Shown piece by piece: positions 44,998-53,628 of a DNA stretch of 64,000 nt. The translations under genes and the position numbers were made by a program. The notes beneath the pieces are model-generated. The model had not been told where the DNA came from and ran no database searches. It saw only the letters and a list, made by a program, of their open reading frames with translations. The first letter of the stretch is position 1. Each line of letters starts with the position of its first letter. This DNA is from Lactiplantibacillus songbeiensis (GTDB lineage: Bacteria; Bacillota; Bacilli; Lactobacillales; Lactobacillaceae), in contig NZ_BJDL01000011.1 of assembly GCF_005405125.1 (NCBI RefSeq), positions 60,356 to 124,355 of the forward strand. The letters are read 5' to 3'.

Positions 44998-46024
44998 GAT
45001 TGAGGACCTCCGTTTCAACTCGTAGTTTTTGTAAGTAAGCTAGCGCGCCATCGATATCAGCCGGATCGCCGGTAATTTGAATGTAAAGCGACCCAATCGC
45101 GCCTTCTTGCGTTTGATGAATATTACCTTCAATGATGTTCAAATCTAAATTGCCATATTGCTTCAACATCTCGGAAACAATCGGTAGTTTAGCTTGATCG
45201 CCGTGGAACGTCAACTGAACGATGGTGCCTTTCGGATACTTGGCCACCAACTGTTCAACGACCGCGGTCGTATCATGCAACGACGGCGTCACTTCTTCAT
45301 TCACGAAACGTTTTGTGACAGCTTGTTTTGGTCGTTTGAAGACTTCTAAGACGGGACCTTGTTCCACAATCTTGCCATCTTCCATGACCGCCACGTGATC
45401 CGCAATCTTACGAATCACATGCATCTCATGCGTAATTAGGACGATGGTTAAGTTTAATTTCTTATTAATATCTAATAATAGATCTAAGACTTCATCGGTC
45501 GTCTGTGGGTCTAACGCACTAGTCGCTTCATCTGAAAGCAAGATTTGCGGATCATTAGCTAACGCCCGGGCAATCCCGACTCGTTGTTTTTGACCACCAG
45601 ATAATTCAGATGGATAAGCTTGTTCTCGGCCAGCCAACCCAACCAAATCAGCCAAATGTTCGGCTTTCTTTTGGGCATCGGCTTTACTTTGACCGGCAAT
45701 TTCTAATGGAAACATGATATTTTGTAAGACTGTCCGCGACCAGAGTAAATTAAAATGTTGGAAAATCATGCCAATCTTATGGCGCTGCTCGCGTAACTTC
45801 GTCCCAGTCAAGCCAGTAATCTCGACACCGTCAATATCGACGCTCCCACTGGTCGGGGTTTCTAGACCATTGAGCATCCGCACCAGCGTACTCTTCCCGG
45901 CCCCGGAATAACCGACGATGCCGTAAATATGACCGTCTTCGATGCTTAAATTAACATCTTGAACGGCATGAACCGTGCCTTGCTTGGTCTCAAATGTCTT
46001 GGTCACATCTTTAAATTCAATCAA
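44990..46024 (-). CDS. metN: Methionine ABC transporter ATPase
   Basis: MetN powers methionine import. Walker A GYSGAGKS is at residues 38-45, followed by the signature [16 protein letters not shown] and Walker [15 protein letters not shown]-terminal NIL (ACT-like) domain (about 265-340, with [18 protein letters not shown]) mediates feedback inhibition by internal methionine. Translation begins at TTG 46024 after AAGGAGGAG. No ATG is available in frame nearby. Confidence 0.97.
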   Translation of the reverse strand: MIEFKDVTKTFETKQGTVHAVQDVNLSIEDGHIYGIVGYSGAGKSTLVRMLNGLETPTSGSVDIDGVEITGLTGTKLREQRHKIGMIFQHFNLLWSRTVLQNIMFPLEIAGQSKADAQKKAEHLADLVGLAGREQAYPSELSGGQKQRVGIARALANDPQILLSDEATSALDPQTTDEVLDLLLDINKKLNLTIVLITHEMHVIRKIADHVAVMEDGKIVEQGPVLEVFKRPKQAVTKRFVNEEVTPSLHDTTAVVEQLVAKYPKGTIVQLTFHGDQAKLPIVSEMLKQYGNLDLNIIEGNIHQTQEGAIGSLYIQITGDPADIDGALAYLQKLRVETEVLNRE

Positions 46025-46345
46025 TTTATCTCCTCCTTATGCACAAAAAAACTGCTCGTCCTATTAACAATAGTTTGCACTATCATTAATAGGACGAGCA
46101 GCTGGGTCTCGCGGTACCACCTATCTTTACAAGTCGCTCACACAACTTGTCTCAAGAGTTAGTTATAACTCCGCACGATAATGGGTGCACCCAAAACTGG
46201 CTAACTTGCGCTCACCAATTTACATTGATTCAAGACCATCTTCTGTCGTTCGTTTAATCTCATTTCACCAACCTGAGACTCTCTAAATAAACAAAACCAC
46301 ATACTCATCTTTTCAAAATGACATTTTTTAATGATTTATTAATGT
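46025..46345 (-). promoter_or_regulatory. T-box riboswitch of metNIQ (Met specifier ATG)
   Basis: The specifier pattern GAAG-ATG-G is at 46243-46236, with ATG at 46239-46237. The T-box AGGTGGTACCGCG is at 46122-46110. The terminator stem CTGCTCGTCCTATTAA / TTAATAGGACGAGCAG spans 46102-46052, with a T-run at 46051-46045. Uncharged tRNA-Met should induce methionine uptake. The Met assignment agrees with the operon's function. Confidence 0.95.
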
Positions 46346-46349
46346 GTCG

Positions 46350-46378
46350 AGTATACCGAGCAGCCCACTAATTGTCAA
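46350..46378 (-). promoter_or_regulatory. metNIQ promoter
   Basis: TTGACA (46378-46373), a 17-nt spacer and TATACT (46355-46350). The -35 is a consensus hexamer, 12 nt beyond the gcvH-like stop codon. Confidence 0.92.
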
Positions 46379-46389
46379 GCGTTCACTAA

Positions 46390-46695
46390 TTAGTCAACGT
46401 CAATTAACCAAGCAACCCCGTCTTCAACACTATTCAAGGCCGCACAATCCGCCTTTAACGCTGGATTAACGGCGACAACCGTCCCATTAATCGGGCAGTT
46501 AAATTCTGAAACAGCCTTGGTGGCTTCAACACTTAGAAAGGCATCTTTTTGAGTGACTTTATCACCAACTGCTGGTAATTCAACATACTTCACTTCGCCC
46601 AAAGCTTCGTGAGCGGCGGTGGTCAACCCAATCCGCGTATGACCGTCAGTATCCTTAGTCCAAAAATAAGTTGCGTCTTCACTCATAGCTAACAC
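46390..46695 (-). CDS. Glycine cleavage H-like lipoyl-carrier protein
   Basis: This is a short GcvH-type lipoyl domain (101 aa against about 125 in true H proteins). The lipoyl lysine is K60 in SVEATKAVSEFNCP. FWTKDTDGHTRIGLT matches the H-protein N-terminus. No gcvT or gcvP gene is visible. Such proteins can serve as lipoate relays for other lipoyl enzymes. The start is uncertain: GTG 46695 has AGGA at good spacing, while ATG 46686 has none. It follows rodA after 16 nt. Confidence 0.8.
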   Translation of the reverse strand: MLAMSEDATYFWTKDTDGHTRIGLTTAAHEALGEVKYVELPAVGDKVTQKDAFLSVEATKAVSEFNCPINGTVVAVNPALKADCAALNSVEDGVAWLIDVD

Positions 46696-46711
46696 CAATC
46701 TTTCCTTGATT

Positions 46712-47917
46712 TTATTCGAACCGATCGTTTCGGCTGAACATGTAAGACTTGTAATGGAACCGCATCGACATCATTAAGCCGATCCCGGCCATATTGGCAA
46801 TCAGCGCAGAACCCCCTTGACTAATAAACGGCAACGGAATCCCGGTCATTGGCAATAGCCCAATACTCATCCCAATATTTTCAAACACATGGAACAAGAT
46901 CATCATAATGACCCCAGTAGAAATATAAGCATAAAATTCATTCTTGGTATCAAAGGTCACCCGGATCATTTGATAGATTAACAAGAAATATAATAAAACG
47001 ACGACGGTACAGCCGATGAAGCCAAAGTTTTCCCCGATCACTGAGAAAATCATATCGGATTCACGCACTGGCACGGTGACGTGTGACACGTTAAACCCAC
47101 GACCAGTAATTTGACCGGAACCAATTGCCTTCATACTTTGCCAGACTTGATAAGCGTTATTTGACGTATCAGTCGATGGATTTAACCAAGTATCGATCCG
47201 CGCAAATTGATACGCTTTAAAACCAATGGCTTCCAAGATATGCCGACCACTTGTAGAAATCACTAAATATAACGCCGTGCCGGCAATCCCGAAGACAATC
47301 GCAAACGTTGGGGCTAATAATTTCCACGAAATCCCAGAAACTAAGATGACCCCACCTAAAATAGCAAAGAACACCAACATCGTCCCAAAGTCATTTTGCA
47401 ATTTTAACAAGACCGCCACTGGCACCATGTAGGCAAATAGTTTACCGATTAATAACCAGTCACTCCCCGGCGTATGTACCGGATTTTCAGTGTTATGCAT
47501 CGTCACGACTCGGCCGAGCATTAAGATAAAAGCCGGCTTCATAATTTCCGAGGGTTGGAAGGTTAAGCCTCCAACAGCAAACCAACTTTTAGCCCCGGTA
47601 CTGTCAAACATCGATCGACTATACAATAATAGGACCGATGCTAACAGGAAGATCCCGAACCAATAAGCAATCGGGGCGACTCGCCACAACTGTTCGGAAT
47701 CAAACTGCATGATAATGACCGCTAGTGCTGTCCCAATAATGAACCACATAATCTGGGTAATGACTTGTTTCGTGACATTCACGGAACTCGAATCATGACT
47801 CGCCGCGACATAGATCGACGCGAGGCCAATCAACCCTAACATCATAATTGAAAAGATGATACCGTAGTCAATCCGTGATTCGGCTGCTTGACTACGCAAT
47901 CTGGATTCTTCTGCCAC
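46712..47917 (-). CDS. rodA: Rod shape SEDS glycosyltransferase RodA/FtsW family
   Basis: RodA polymerises lipid II in the elongasome. About ten hydrophobic segments are visible. Conserved SEDS motifs include GAKSWFAVGGLTFQPSE, LKLQNDFGTMLVF, VPVRESDMIFSVIGENFGF and GIPLPFISQGGSALI. The neighbouring mbl gene favours RodA over FtsW. The GTG at 47917 (401 aa) is chosen, 9 nt after GGAG; the TTG two codons earlier leaves only 3-4 nt. Confidence 0.93.
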   Translation of the reverse strand: MAEESRLRSQAAESRIDYGIIFSIMMLGLIGLASIYVAASHDSSSVNVTKQVITQIMWFIIGTALAVIIMQFDSEQLWRVAPIAYWFGIFLLASVLLLYSRSMFDSTGAKSWFAVGGLTFQPSEIMKPAFILMLGRVVTMHNTENPVHTPGSDWLLIGKLFAYMVPVAVLLKLQNDFGTMLVFFAILGGVILVSGISWKLLAPTFAIVFGIAGTALYLVISTSGRHILEAIGFKAYQFARIDTWLNPSTDTSNNAYQVWQSMKAIGSGQITGRGFNVSHVTVPVRESDMIFSVIGENFGFIGCTVVVLLYFLLIYQMIRVTFDTKNEFYAYISTGVIMMILFHVFENIGMSIGLLPMTGIPLPFISQGGSALIANMAGIGLMMSMRFHYKSYMFSRNDRFE

Positions 47918-48007
47918 AATCAATTGCTCCTTATTTACTTAAGATATCCTTGATTATACAACAACCTGGCTTCGATTAACGACGCCAGGTTGAAGGTTTA
48001 CCAAAAA

Positions 48008-48235
48008 TTAGCCTTTGTGTAAATGATACGCAGAAATGACTTCCTGCAAACTTTCATCAAACGACTTAGTATGAGCAAATGGTTTTGAGTCACTCACCAT
48101 TTCAGCTTCATACCGTTCGCCAACTTGGGTCACTTGACCAATCACTTTTTTACCGATTAAAACTTCGGTCACCGTTTGGCCGTTGACTTGCGTCTCATTT
48201 AAATCAACTGAAACACTTTTATCTTTTTTTGACAC
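48008..48235 (-). CDS. DUF2969 small protein
   Basis: This soluble 75-aa protein of the lactobacillal DUF2969 family carries the characteristic VTEVLIGKKVIGQV and KPFAHTKSFDESLQEVI. The function is unknown. It starts 2 nt after the yidD stop codon, so it is in the same transcript as mbl-yidD, upstream of rodA. Confidence 0.82.
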   Translation of the reverse strand: MSKKDKSVSVDLNETQVNGQTVTEVLIGKKVIGQVTQVGERYEAEMVSDSKPFAHTKSFDESLQEVISAYHLHKG

Positions 48236-48237
48236 GA

Positions 48238-48498
48238 CTAGTTGTCCTCCTCAGAGACCGGATTACGTCGAAGTGAAAAATGGTCAGGCACTGGATCAAA
48301 GCCACCTTTGACAAGCGGTTGGCAGCGTAAGATACGTGCCGTGCCCATCAGGCTACCCTTGAGTGCCCCGAACCGATCAATCGCTTCGAGCGTGTACGTG
48401 GAACAGGTTGGCCAATACCGACAATGAGCCGGTGTTGCCACCGAAATTTTTCGTTGATACCAACGAATCCCACGCATTAAGATTTGTCGCATGGTCAC
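48238..48498 (-). CDS. yidD: Membrane protein insertion efficiency factor YidD
   Basis: YidD is a small membrane-associated helper of YidC-dependent insertion. The signature is complete: [42 protein letters not shown]. The 86-aa length is normal. The GTG at 48498 directly follows the mbl stop codon, with AGG 10 nt upstream; the ATG two codons later is an alternative. Confidence 0.93.
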   Translation of the reverse strand: MTMRQILMRGIRWYQRKISVATPAHCRYWPTCSTYTLEAIDRFGALKGSLMGTARILRCQPLVKGGFDPVPDHFSLRRNPVSEEDN

Positions 48499-49494
48499 TT
48501 ACTTCTTACCTGCTTTTTGCATATGTTCAAGTAAAATGCCAGCACCTTGTGCGACGTTGTTCAACGGATGTTCCGCTACCACAACGGGCACTTTTAAGTT
48601 TTCGCTGATCAATTGATCTAACCCACTTAATAAGGCACCACCACCAGTTAAGGTAATCCCACGATCGATAATATCGGCCGCAATCTCAGGTGGTAAGGTT
48701 TCCATCACATGATGCGCCGTGCTGACAATTTGCATTAAGGTTTCATGAATAGCTTGTTCAACTTCATTGGAATCAATTTCGAGTGAACGTGGCATCCCGC
48801 TGACCGTATCACGGCCACGAACTTGCATTTGCTTGTCCGCATCGCCTTCTTGTTTGAAGACTTGCGCGATTTGAATCTTAACTTGTTCAGCACTGCGTTC
48901 ACCAATCAACAGATGATGCTGATCTTTGACATAGTTGACGATATCTTGGTTCATCCGATCGCCAGCCATCCGCAATGAGCTGCTGGCCACAATGTCACCT
49001 AATGATAAGACGGCAATATCACTCGTCCCACCACCAATATCGATGACCATGTTCCCACGTGGTTGGAAAATATCCATGCCGGCACCAATCGCCGCCACTT
49101 TTGGTTCGACTTCCAAATATACTTTGCTCCCACCAGACTTTTCAGCCGCCTGTAAAATCGCCTTGCGTTCGATTTCAGTGGTGTTCGTTGGGGTACAAAT
49201 CATAATACTTGGCCGTGACATAATCCCACGGACGTTTAATTTTTTAATGAAATAAGACAACATTTCCTCGGTTACATCAAAATCCGAGATAACCCCGTCT
49301 TTCAATGGCCGGATTGCCCGAATATTGCTAGGGGTTTTCCCAACCATCTGGTAAGCTTCTGACCCCACCGCTAAAACTTGATTCGTATTCGTGTCAATTG
49401 CGACAACGGATGGTTCATTCAACACAATCCCCTTGCCAGACACATAAATCAAAACATTGGCAGTACCTAGGTCGATACCAATATCTAAAGCCAT
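48499..49494 (-). CDS. mbl: MreB-like actin homologue (Mbl/MreBH type)
   Basis: This is a second MreB paralogue with intact actin motifs: [28 protein letters not shown] and [15 protein letters not shown]. It is about half identical to the 3.2-kb MreB. It lacks mreC and mreD neighbours and is instead grouped with yidD, DUF2969 and rodA, as Mbl-type genes are. GAGAGGAG precedes the ATG. The name mbl is given by context and could equally be mreB2. Confidence 0.92.
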   Translation of the reverse strand: MALDIGIDLGTANVLIYVSGKGIVLNEPSVVAIDTNTNQVLAVGSEAYQMVGKTPSNIRAIRPLKDGVISDFDVTEEMLSYFIKKLNVRGIMSRPSIMICTPTNTTEIERKAILQAAEKSGGSKVYLEVEPKVAAIGAGMDIFQPRGNMVIDIGGGTSDIAVLSLGDIVASSSLRMAGDRMNQDIVNYVKDQHHLLIGERSAEQVKIQIAQVFKQEGDADKQMQVRGRDTVSGMPRSLEIDSNEVEQAIHETLMQIVSTAHHVMETLPPEIAADIIDRGITLTGGGALLSGLDQLISENLKVPVVVAEHPLNNVAQGAGILLEHMQKAGKK

Positions 49495-49646
49495 GTTTTT
49501 CTCCTCTCAAACATACAATTATACGTTTAGTTAATCTGAATTCGTCACGCCGTTTGAGCTGATAATACCCCATAAATACCAGCCAATAACTAGCTGAGAT
49601 TAATCACCATTATCACCGCACTAAACGTACCGATATACAACATTTA

Positions 49647-49655
49647 ATTATAGCA
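49647..49655 (-). promoter_or_regulatory. mbl-yidD-rodA promoter (extended -10)
   Basis: TGCTATAAT with TATAAT at 49652-49647. The leader to mbl would be about 145 nt. The -35 is weak. Confidence 0.55.
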
Positions 49656-49686
49656 TATTCAATAATCGATTAGAACATGCGTCATT

Positions 49687-49839
49687 GCCGCTTCGGTTGG
49701 GCTGGATTGATGCTGGAACGTGGTGGCCGCGTTTGTGAGCCACAGAGCGGTCTCACAAGCCGGGCTTTCACTAAGCCGGAAAATCACCGGCCAAGTGAAA
49801 CGACACCACTGAGCATCATCCAGCCCACCCTACGCTAAC
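49687..49839 (+). repeat. Structured palindromic repeat A5
   Basis: The outer arms GGGCTGGATTGATGCT and AGCATCATCCAGCCC pair, nearly the same arms as A2. The core CTGGAACGTGGTGGCCGCG, a hairpin TTTGTGAG/CTCACAA and a hairpin CTTTCACTAAGCCGG/CCGGCCAAGTGAAA follow. Confidence 0.85.
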
Positions 49840-50024
49840 TAGCGGGCCTAAATCATCATGGTAATTACTGACTAACCAAGACAATCCTGTTAATAGCTAT
49901 TTATCCTATACTCGGTACTGATTAAAATTACTGCTTACAGTTATGATTACTCATACCATGGTCCATTTTGAAGACTAAACTAACTGGCTAAAAAATAAAC
50001 AGCTCATTAGTTACAATACCGGTA

Positions 50025-50177
50025 ATTAACGCCGGGCGGCCCAGAATTGGCTCAGTGGTGTCGTTTATCTTAGTCGTGGGTTCCGACTTAGATAAAGCCC
50101 GGCTTTCGAGACCGCACTTCGGCTCGAAAACGTGGCCACCACGTTCCAGCCAATTCTGGGCCAACCAGAGTGGTAAG
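50025..50177 (-). repeat. Structured palindromic repeat A6
   Basis: Read on the minus strand it is about 93 % alike to A1 (6.5 kb), including the flanks CCACTCTGGTTGGCCC and CGTTAAT. This is evidence of recent copying. It ends about 10 nt from the 3' end of the acetyltransferase gene. The stretch 49840-50024 between A5 and A6 shows nothing else. Confidence 0.87.
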
Positions 50178-50187
50178 TTTAATCCAA

Positions 50188-50742
50188 CTAGTCGTCTTGA
50201 CGCCGCGACCATTCATCAACCGTCAACGAATAGATGGCTTCATCGACATAATGATCGTTAATGAGTTCATTTTCTGGTAAGGTTGCGTCCAAATGATATT
50301 GACGCCGTTCCGCCACTGAGCGACTGCGGGTATTCGCGACATCGGCCCCTAATTGCAACTTGTGTAATTCTAGTTCAGTAAAAGCGATTTCTTCTAGCCG
50401 TTCTAATGACTTGGTCATCACACCATGGCCTTCAAATGTTTCGCCTAACCAGTAGCCAATCTCGCCACGATGGTTTGCCGCACTGATGTTATGAATATCA
50501 AGCATGCCGGCAACTTCGCCATCAACAATGATGGTCGTCAAGAAGACTTCGCCACGGGCTTGCTTTGTCAGCATTCCTTCGATGAAGTGACTTTCATCAG
50601 CGACGGTCGCAGTCGCATCGACCCATGGCATCCATGGTTTTAAATGCGCCCGATTCTGGTCAACCAAGTTAAAAAGTGGTTCGGCATCCCCAATTTCGGT
50701 TGGTTTCAATGAAATGTGTTTGTCAATAATATTAATGAACAT
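50188..50742 (-). CDS. GNAT acetyltransferase, RimL/ribosomal-protein type
   Basis: This N-acetyltransferase of the GNAT_3 type has residues PTEIGDAEPLFNLVDQNRAHL and the acetyl-CoA-binding stretch RGEIGYWLGETFEGHGVMT. The HNISAANHRGEIGYW pattern is that of RimL/YdaF-like N-terminal acetylases. The substrate (ribosomal protein or small molecule) is unknown. GGAGG stands before the ATG. The C-terminus (RRQYHLDATLPENELINDHY) is family-typical. Confidence 0.85.
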   Translation of the reverse strand: MFINIIDKHISLKPTEIGDAEPLFNLVDQNRAHLKPWMPWVDATATVADESHFIEGMLTKQARGEVFLTTIIVDGEVAGMLDIHNISAANHRGEIGYWLGETFEGHGVMTKSLERLEEIAFTELELHKLQLGADVANTRSRSVAERRQYHLDATLPENELINDHYVDEAIYSLTVDEWSRRQDD

Positions 50743-50773
50743 TATCGTTCCTCCTGAATATCAGCTTTTTTCC

Positions 50774-50820
50774 GAAAAAAAACCTTCAAAAACGAGTTTA
50801 TCGTATTTCGAAGGTTTTTG
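50774..50820 (-). terminator. Terminator of the DUF1146-murA unit
   Basis: AAAACCTTCGAAATACGA pairs with TCGTTTTTGAAGGTTTT (with small bulges), followed by T residues, about 35 nt after the murA stop codon. Confidence 0.85.
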
Positions 50821-50855
50821 TTAGTCTAATTCACTAGTTTAGCCAATAATTTTCG

Positions 50856-52172
50856 TTATTCGGCAGCTTCATCCGCAAAATCGGGATTCAACGCATAGAC
50901 GGATTCATCTGGTACAGAGATCCGTTTGATTTCAGCGCCTAACTTCGCCAGCTTGCCATGGAAATCAAAGTAGCCCCGATCTAAATACTTCAGATTGGTG
51001 ACTTCCGTATAACCGCGACTGACTAAGCCGGCAATCACTAACGCTGCTGCGGCCCGTAAATCAGTCGCCGCCACTTGTGCACCACTGAAGTCAGTTGGCC
51101 CATACATAATCACTGAACGGCCCTCAATCTTAAAGTCAGCATTCATCCGGCGTAATTCTTCCAGATGCATGAACCGATTCTCAAAGACGGTTTCCGTTAA
51201 CAAACTTGTGCCTTGCGCACATAACTGTAAAATGGTCATTTGCGGCTGCATGTCCGTTGGAAATCCTGGATGTGGCATCGTTTTAACAGAAGTCGGCTTC
51301 AAGTTCGTTGGTCCGATAATCCGAATCCCAGCCTCTTCTTCACGGACACTTACACCCATTTCACGCATCTTAGAGATTAATGGCTTGTTGTGTTCCGCGA
51401 TGGCATCTTCAACTAAAACATTTCCTTGGGTAACCGCCGCCGCGACCATAAACGTCCCAGCTTCGATCCGGTCTTGCACGATACTATGTTCACAACCGTG
51501 TAAGGCTGATACGCCTTCAATGCGAATGGTTTCCGTCCCAGCGCCCATGACTTTAGCCCCCATCTGATTTAAGATGTTTGCCAAATCCACGATTTCTGGT
51601 TCGCGTGCCACATTTTCCATAATGGTCGTGCCTTCTGCTAAGGTCGCGGCCATCATGATATTTTGAGTGGCCCCCACACTTGGAAAGTCTAAATAAATCG
51701 ACGCGCCGTGTAACCGTTCCGCTGAAGCTTCAACGTAACCATCATGGCGTTCAATCTCTGCCCCTAAGGCACTTAAACCTTTCAAGTGTAAGTCAATTGG
51801 CCGTGACCCAATCGCACAGCCACCCGGCATTGCTACCTTGGCATGACCTAAACGAGCCAACAGTGGTCCCATGACCACGATGGAGGCCCGCATCTTCGAC
51901 ACATATTGGAACGGTGCTTCTGAAGATAAAGGATGACTAGCATCGATATCAATCGTTTTGTTAATTTCATCAAAATCGACTTCCGCATTCAAGAAGCGCA
52001 AGACATTGTTCATTGTGAATACATCCGATAGAACTGGCACGTTGGTTAAATGTGTGGCTCCATCGCTGGCTAACAGTCCGGCTGCCAAAATCGGTAAGAC
52101 CGCATTTTTGGCACCCTCAATATGAACCGTTCCTGTCAAACGTTGACCGCCATGAACTACAATTTCCTCCAT
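50856..52172 (-). CDS. murA: UDP-GlcNAc 1-carboxyvinyltransferase
   Basis: MurA catalyses the first committed step of peptidoglycan precursor synthesis, transferring enolpyruvate from PEP. The UDP-binding [14 protein letters not shown] region and the catalytic loop [10 protein letters not shown] with C119 are intact. The Cys keeps the enzyme fosfomycin-sensitive in principle. The ATG at 52172 (438 aa) lies 7 nt after GGAGGG. It follows the DUF1146 gene by 27 nt. Confidence 0.97.
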   Translation of the reverse strand: MEEIVVHGGQRLTGTVHIEGAKNAVLPILAAGLLASDGATHLTNVPVLSDVFTMNNVLRFLNAEVDFDEINKTIDIDASHPLSSEAPFQYVSKMRASIVVMGPLLARLGHAKVAMPGGCAIGSRPIDLHLKGLSALGAEIERHDGYVEASAERLHGASIYLDFPSVGATQNIMMAATLAEGTTIMENVAREPEIVDLANILNQMGAKVMGAGTETIRIEGVSALHGCEHSIVQDRIEAGTFMVAAAVTQGNVLVEDAIAEHNKPLISKMREMGVSVREEEAGIRIIGPTNLKPTSVKTMPHPGFPTDMQPQMTILQLCAQGTSLLTETVFENRFMHLEELRRMNADFKIEGRSVIMYGPTDFSGAQVAATDLRAAAALVIAGLVSRGYTEVTNLKYLDRGYFDFHGKLAKLGAEIKRISVPDESVYALNPDFADEAAE

Positions 52173-52199
52173 GGATAAACCCTCCATCACAAACGATTA

Positions 52200-52433
52200 T
52201 TAACGTACAAGATAAGTGAGATTTCGGACTGCATCGAAAAAGCTCCAGAAGAACTGACTAGCCGTGTAGCCAATGACAACTGCCAACAGCACGATTAATG
52301 CCCGTGCTTGTTGCGGTGCTCTGGCATCCATTTTGCGATCAAGCCGCAATGGTTGTAATGCCCAGAAAGCAATCCAAATAAATAAAAATTGACTAACGAG
52401 GTTTAATAGCGCTTGAACTCCTAGACCGCGCAT
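52200..52433 (-). CDS. DUF1146 (YwzB-like) membrane protein
   Basis: This 77-aa protein has two membrane segments and the motif WIAFWALQPLRLDRKMD of the DUF1146/YwzB family. Its location between the atp operon and murA is conserved in Bacilli. The function is unknown. AAGGAG lies before the ATG. Here a 1.2-kb gap filled with repeats separates it from atpC. Confidence 0.88.
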   Translation of the reverse strand: MRGLGVQALLNLVSQFLFIWIAFWALQPLRLDRKMDARAPQQARALIVLLAVVIGYTASQFFWSFFDAVRNLTYLVR

Positions 52434-52462
52434 TAGCTCAACTCCTTGTTGGTTTCCTAATC

Positions 52463-52471
52463 ATCATACCA
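52463..52471 (-). promoter_or_regulatory. DUF1146-murA promoter (extended -10)
   Basis: TGGTATGAT with TATGAT at 52468-52463, 30 nt before the DUF1146 ATG, with only a poor -35. Confidence 0.5.
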
Positions 52472-52716
52472 TAATTAGAATGCCGAGAAATATTACATTT
52501 TACAATTTCGTTACATTTTAAGCATTTCGCTATTCACTAATGGTTAGTTAAGTGAAAACTTAGTGATAGCTAGGCATTCAGTTGATTCACTGGATTAATT
52601 AGTTGACTGGTCTAACGATTGAAAATCAGCTTGATAATAACTTGTAAGTTTCATTTGTAAAAGTTTTGGCTTAGGATTTAGTTCAAGTCATTAAACCTTG
52701 GTCTTGCTGAAGTTGG

Positions 52717-52888
52717 TCGTCTCCGCTGACTAGGACGATCGCGGTGGGGCAGACCTGCAGCCACACCCCGGTCTGCAGGGCGCTTCAAAGCCGAAAGCCA
52801 CGTCTGTAAAGTCGGCCCAGACACTAAGACGGGAAAACCACCCGCCTAACTGTCTCGTCACGGCGTTCATCCTAGTCGCTGCGACTGT
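52717..52888 (+). repeat. Structured palindromic repeat B2
   Basis: The ends are CGTCTCCG and CGACT. The outer arms GACTAGGACGATCGC and GCGTTCATCCTAGTC pair. The inner hairpins are CAGACC/GGTCTG, a short GCTTTG/TAAAGT region, and AGACA...CGGG/CCCG...TGTCT. It is homologous to B1 in the same orientation. Confidence 0.8.
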
Positions 52889-53124
52889 GAATCGTGTGCT
52901 GATTTGAAATCAAGCGCAGCACTATTTACAGGTAGATTACAACTGCTTACCTGATAGACAACCGCTTAACTAGTGTCACTCGCTTTGATGTCTATTCTTG
53001 AATCAACAGTTACTATCTCCATCAGCTTACCAAAGTATTGAAACACCATGAACCATTGCGAAACCAACCTCACAACTAAGTTAACCAATGAAAATAATCG
53101 CTTATTCTTCTTAGATACCTATTC

Positions 53125-53270
53125 ATTAACGGCGGGCGGTCCAGAATTGGCTCAGTGGTGTCGTTTATCTTAGTCGTGATTTTTGCGACTTAGATAAAGC
53201 CCGGCTTTCGAGACCGTCCTGTGGCTCAAAAACATGGCCACCACGTTCCAGCCAATTATGGGCCGCAGCG
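53125..53270 (-). repeat. Structured palindromic repeat A7
   Basis: On the minus strand it carries CTGGAACGTGGTGGCCATG and arms GGCCCATAATTGGCT / AGCCAATTCTGGACC with one mismatch. The hairpin TTTATCTAAGTCG/CGACTAAGATAAA matches A1 and A6. It lies between B2 and B3. Confidence 0.85.
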
Positions 53271-53300
53271 TAATCTACGCCCCCACACAAAATTAGTGTG

Positions 53301-53479
53301 TAGTCGGAGCCAGCCAGGGATGACCGCCGTGTCGAGTCAGTTAGCTGGGGTGGTTTTCCACAGCTTACTGACTGGGCCGACTTTACAGACGTAGGCTAGC
53401 GGCTGTAAAGCGCCCTGAAGACCGCTCCTCAGGCTTCAGGTCTGCCCCCACCGCGGTCACCCCTGGCTGGCGGAGACGG
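53301..53479 (-). repeat. Structured palindromic repeat B3
   Basis: The outer arms GCCAGCCAGGG / CCCTGGCTGGC and TGACCGC / GCGGTCA pair. Three inner hairpins follow: AGTCAGT/ACTGACT with AGCTG/CAGCT, CTTTACAG/CTGTAAAG, and CCTGAAG/CTTCAGG with GACC/GGTC. The end CGTCTCCG appears on the minus strand. It is the best-preserved four-way copy. Confidence 0.83.
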
Positions 53480-53511
53480 AACTAACTCACCCAACACAAA
53501 ATTACCAACAC

Positions 53512-53560
53512 CAAAAAAAGCACCAACAACCATTTGAGTGGTTGCAGGTACTTTTGCTGT
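53512..53560 (-). terminator. Terminator of the atp operon
   Basis: CAACCACTC pairs with a TGGTTG block around AAA, flanked by AAAAGTACC/GGTGCTTTT, and a T-run follows on the minus strand, about 70 nt after the atpC stop codon. Confidence 0.8.
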
Positions 53561-53594
53561 TTTGCTTAGTTGTTTGAACGTAGGTTGCGCTTTT

Positions 53595-53628
53595 GAAACG
53601 TGTTTGGTTCCGTAGAACCGCCCACTCT
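53595..53628 (-). repeat. Remnant of repeat C (ends only) at the atpC stop codon
   Basis: Only the two family ends remain: AGAGTGGGCGG at the atpC stop and AAACACGTTTC 20 nt on. They are joined by the short palindrome GGTTCTACGGAACC. The first base pairs overlap the atpC TAG, as at thiI. It looks like an internal deletion derivative of a full 120-bp copy. Confidence 0.65.

Noticed and set aside
52434..53626. Insertion sequence or prophage remnant in the large gap
   Set aside because: No transposase- or integrase-like frame is present. The gap is explained by repeats B2, A7, B3, the atp terminator and a C remnant.
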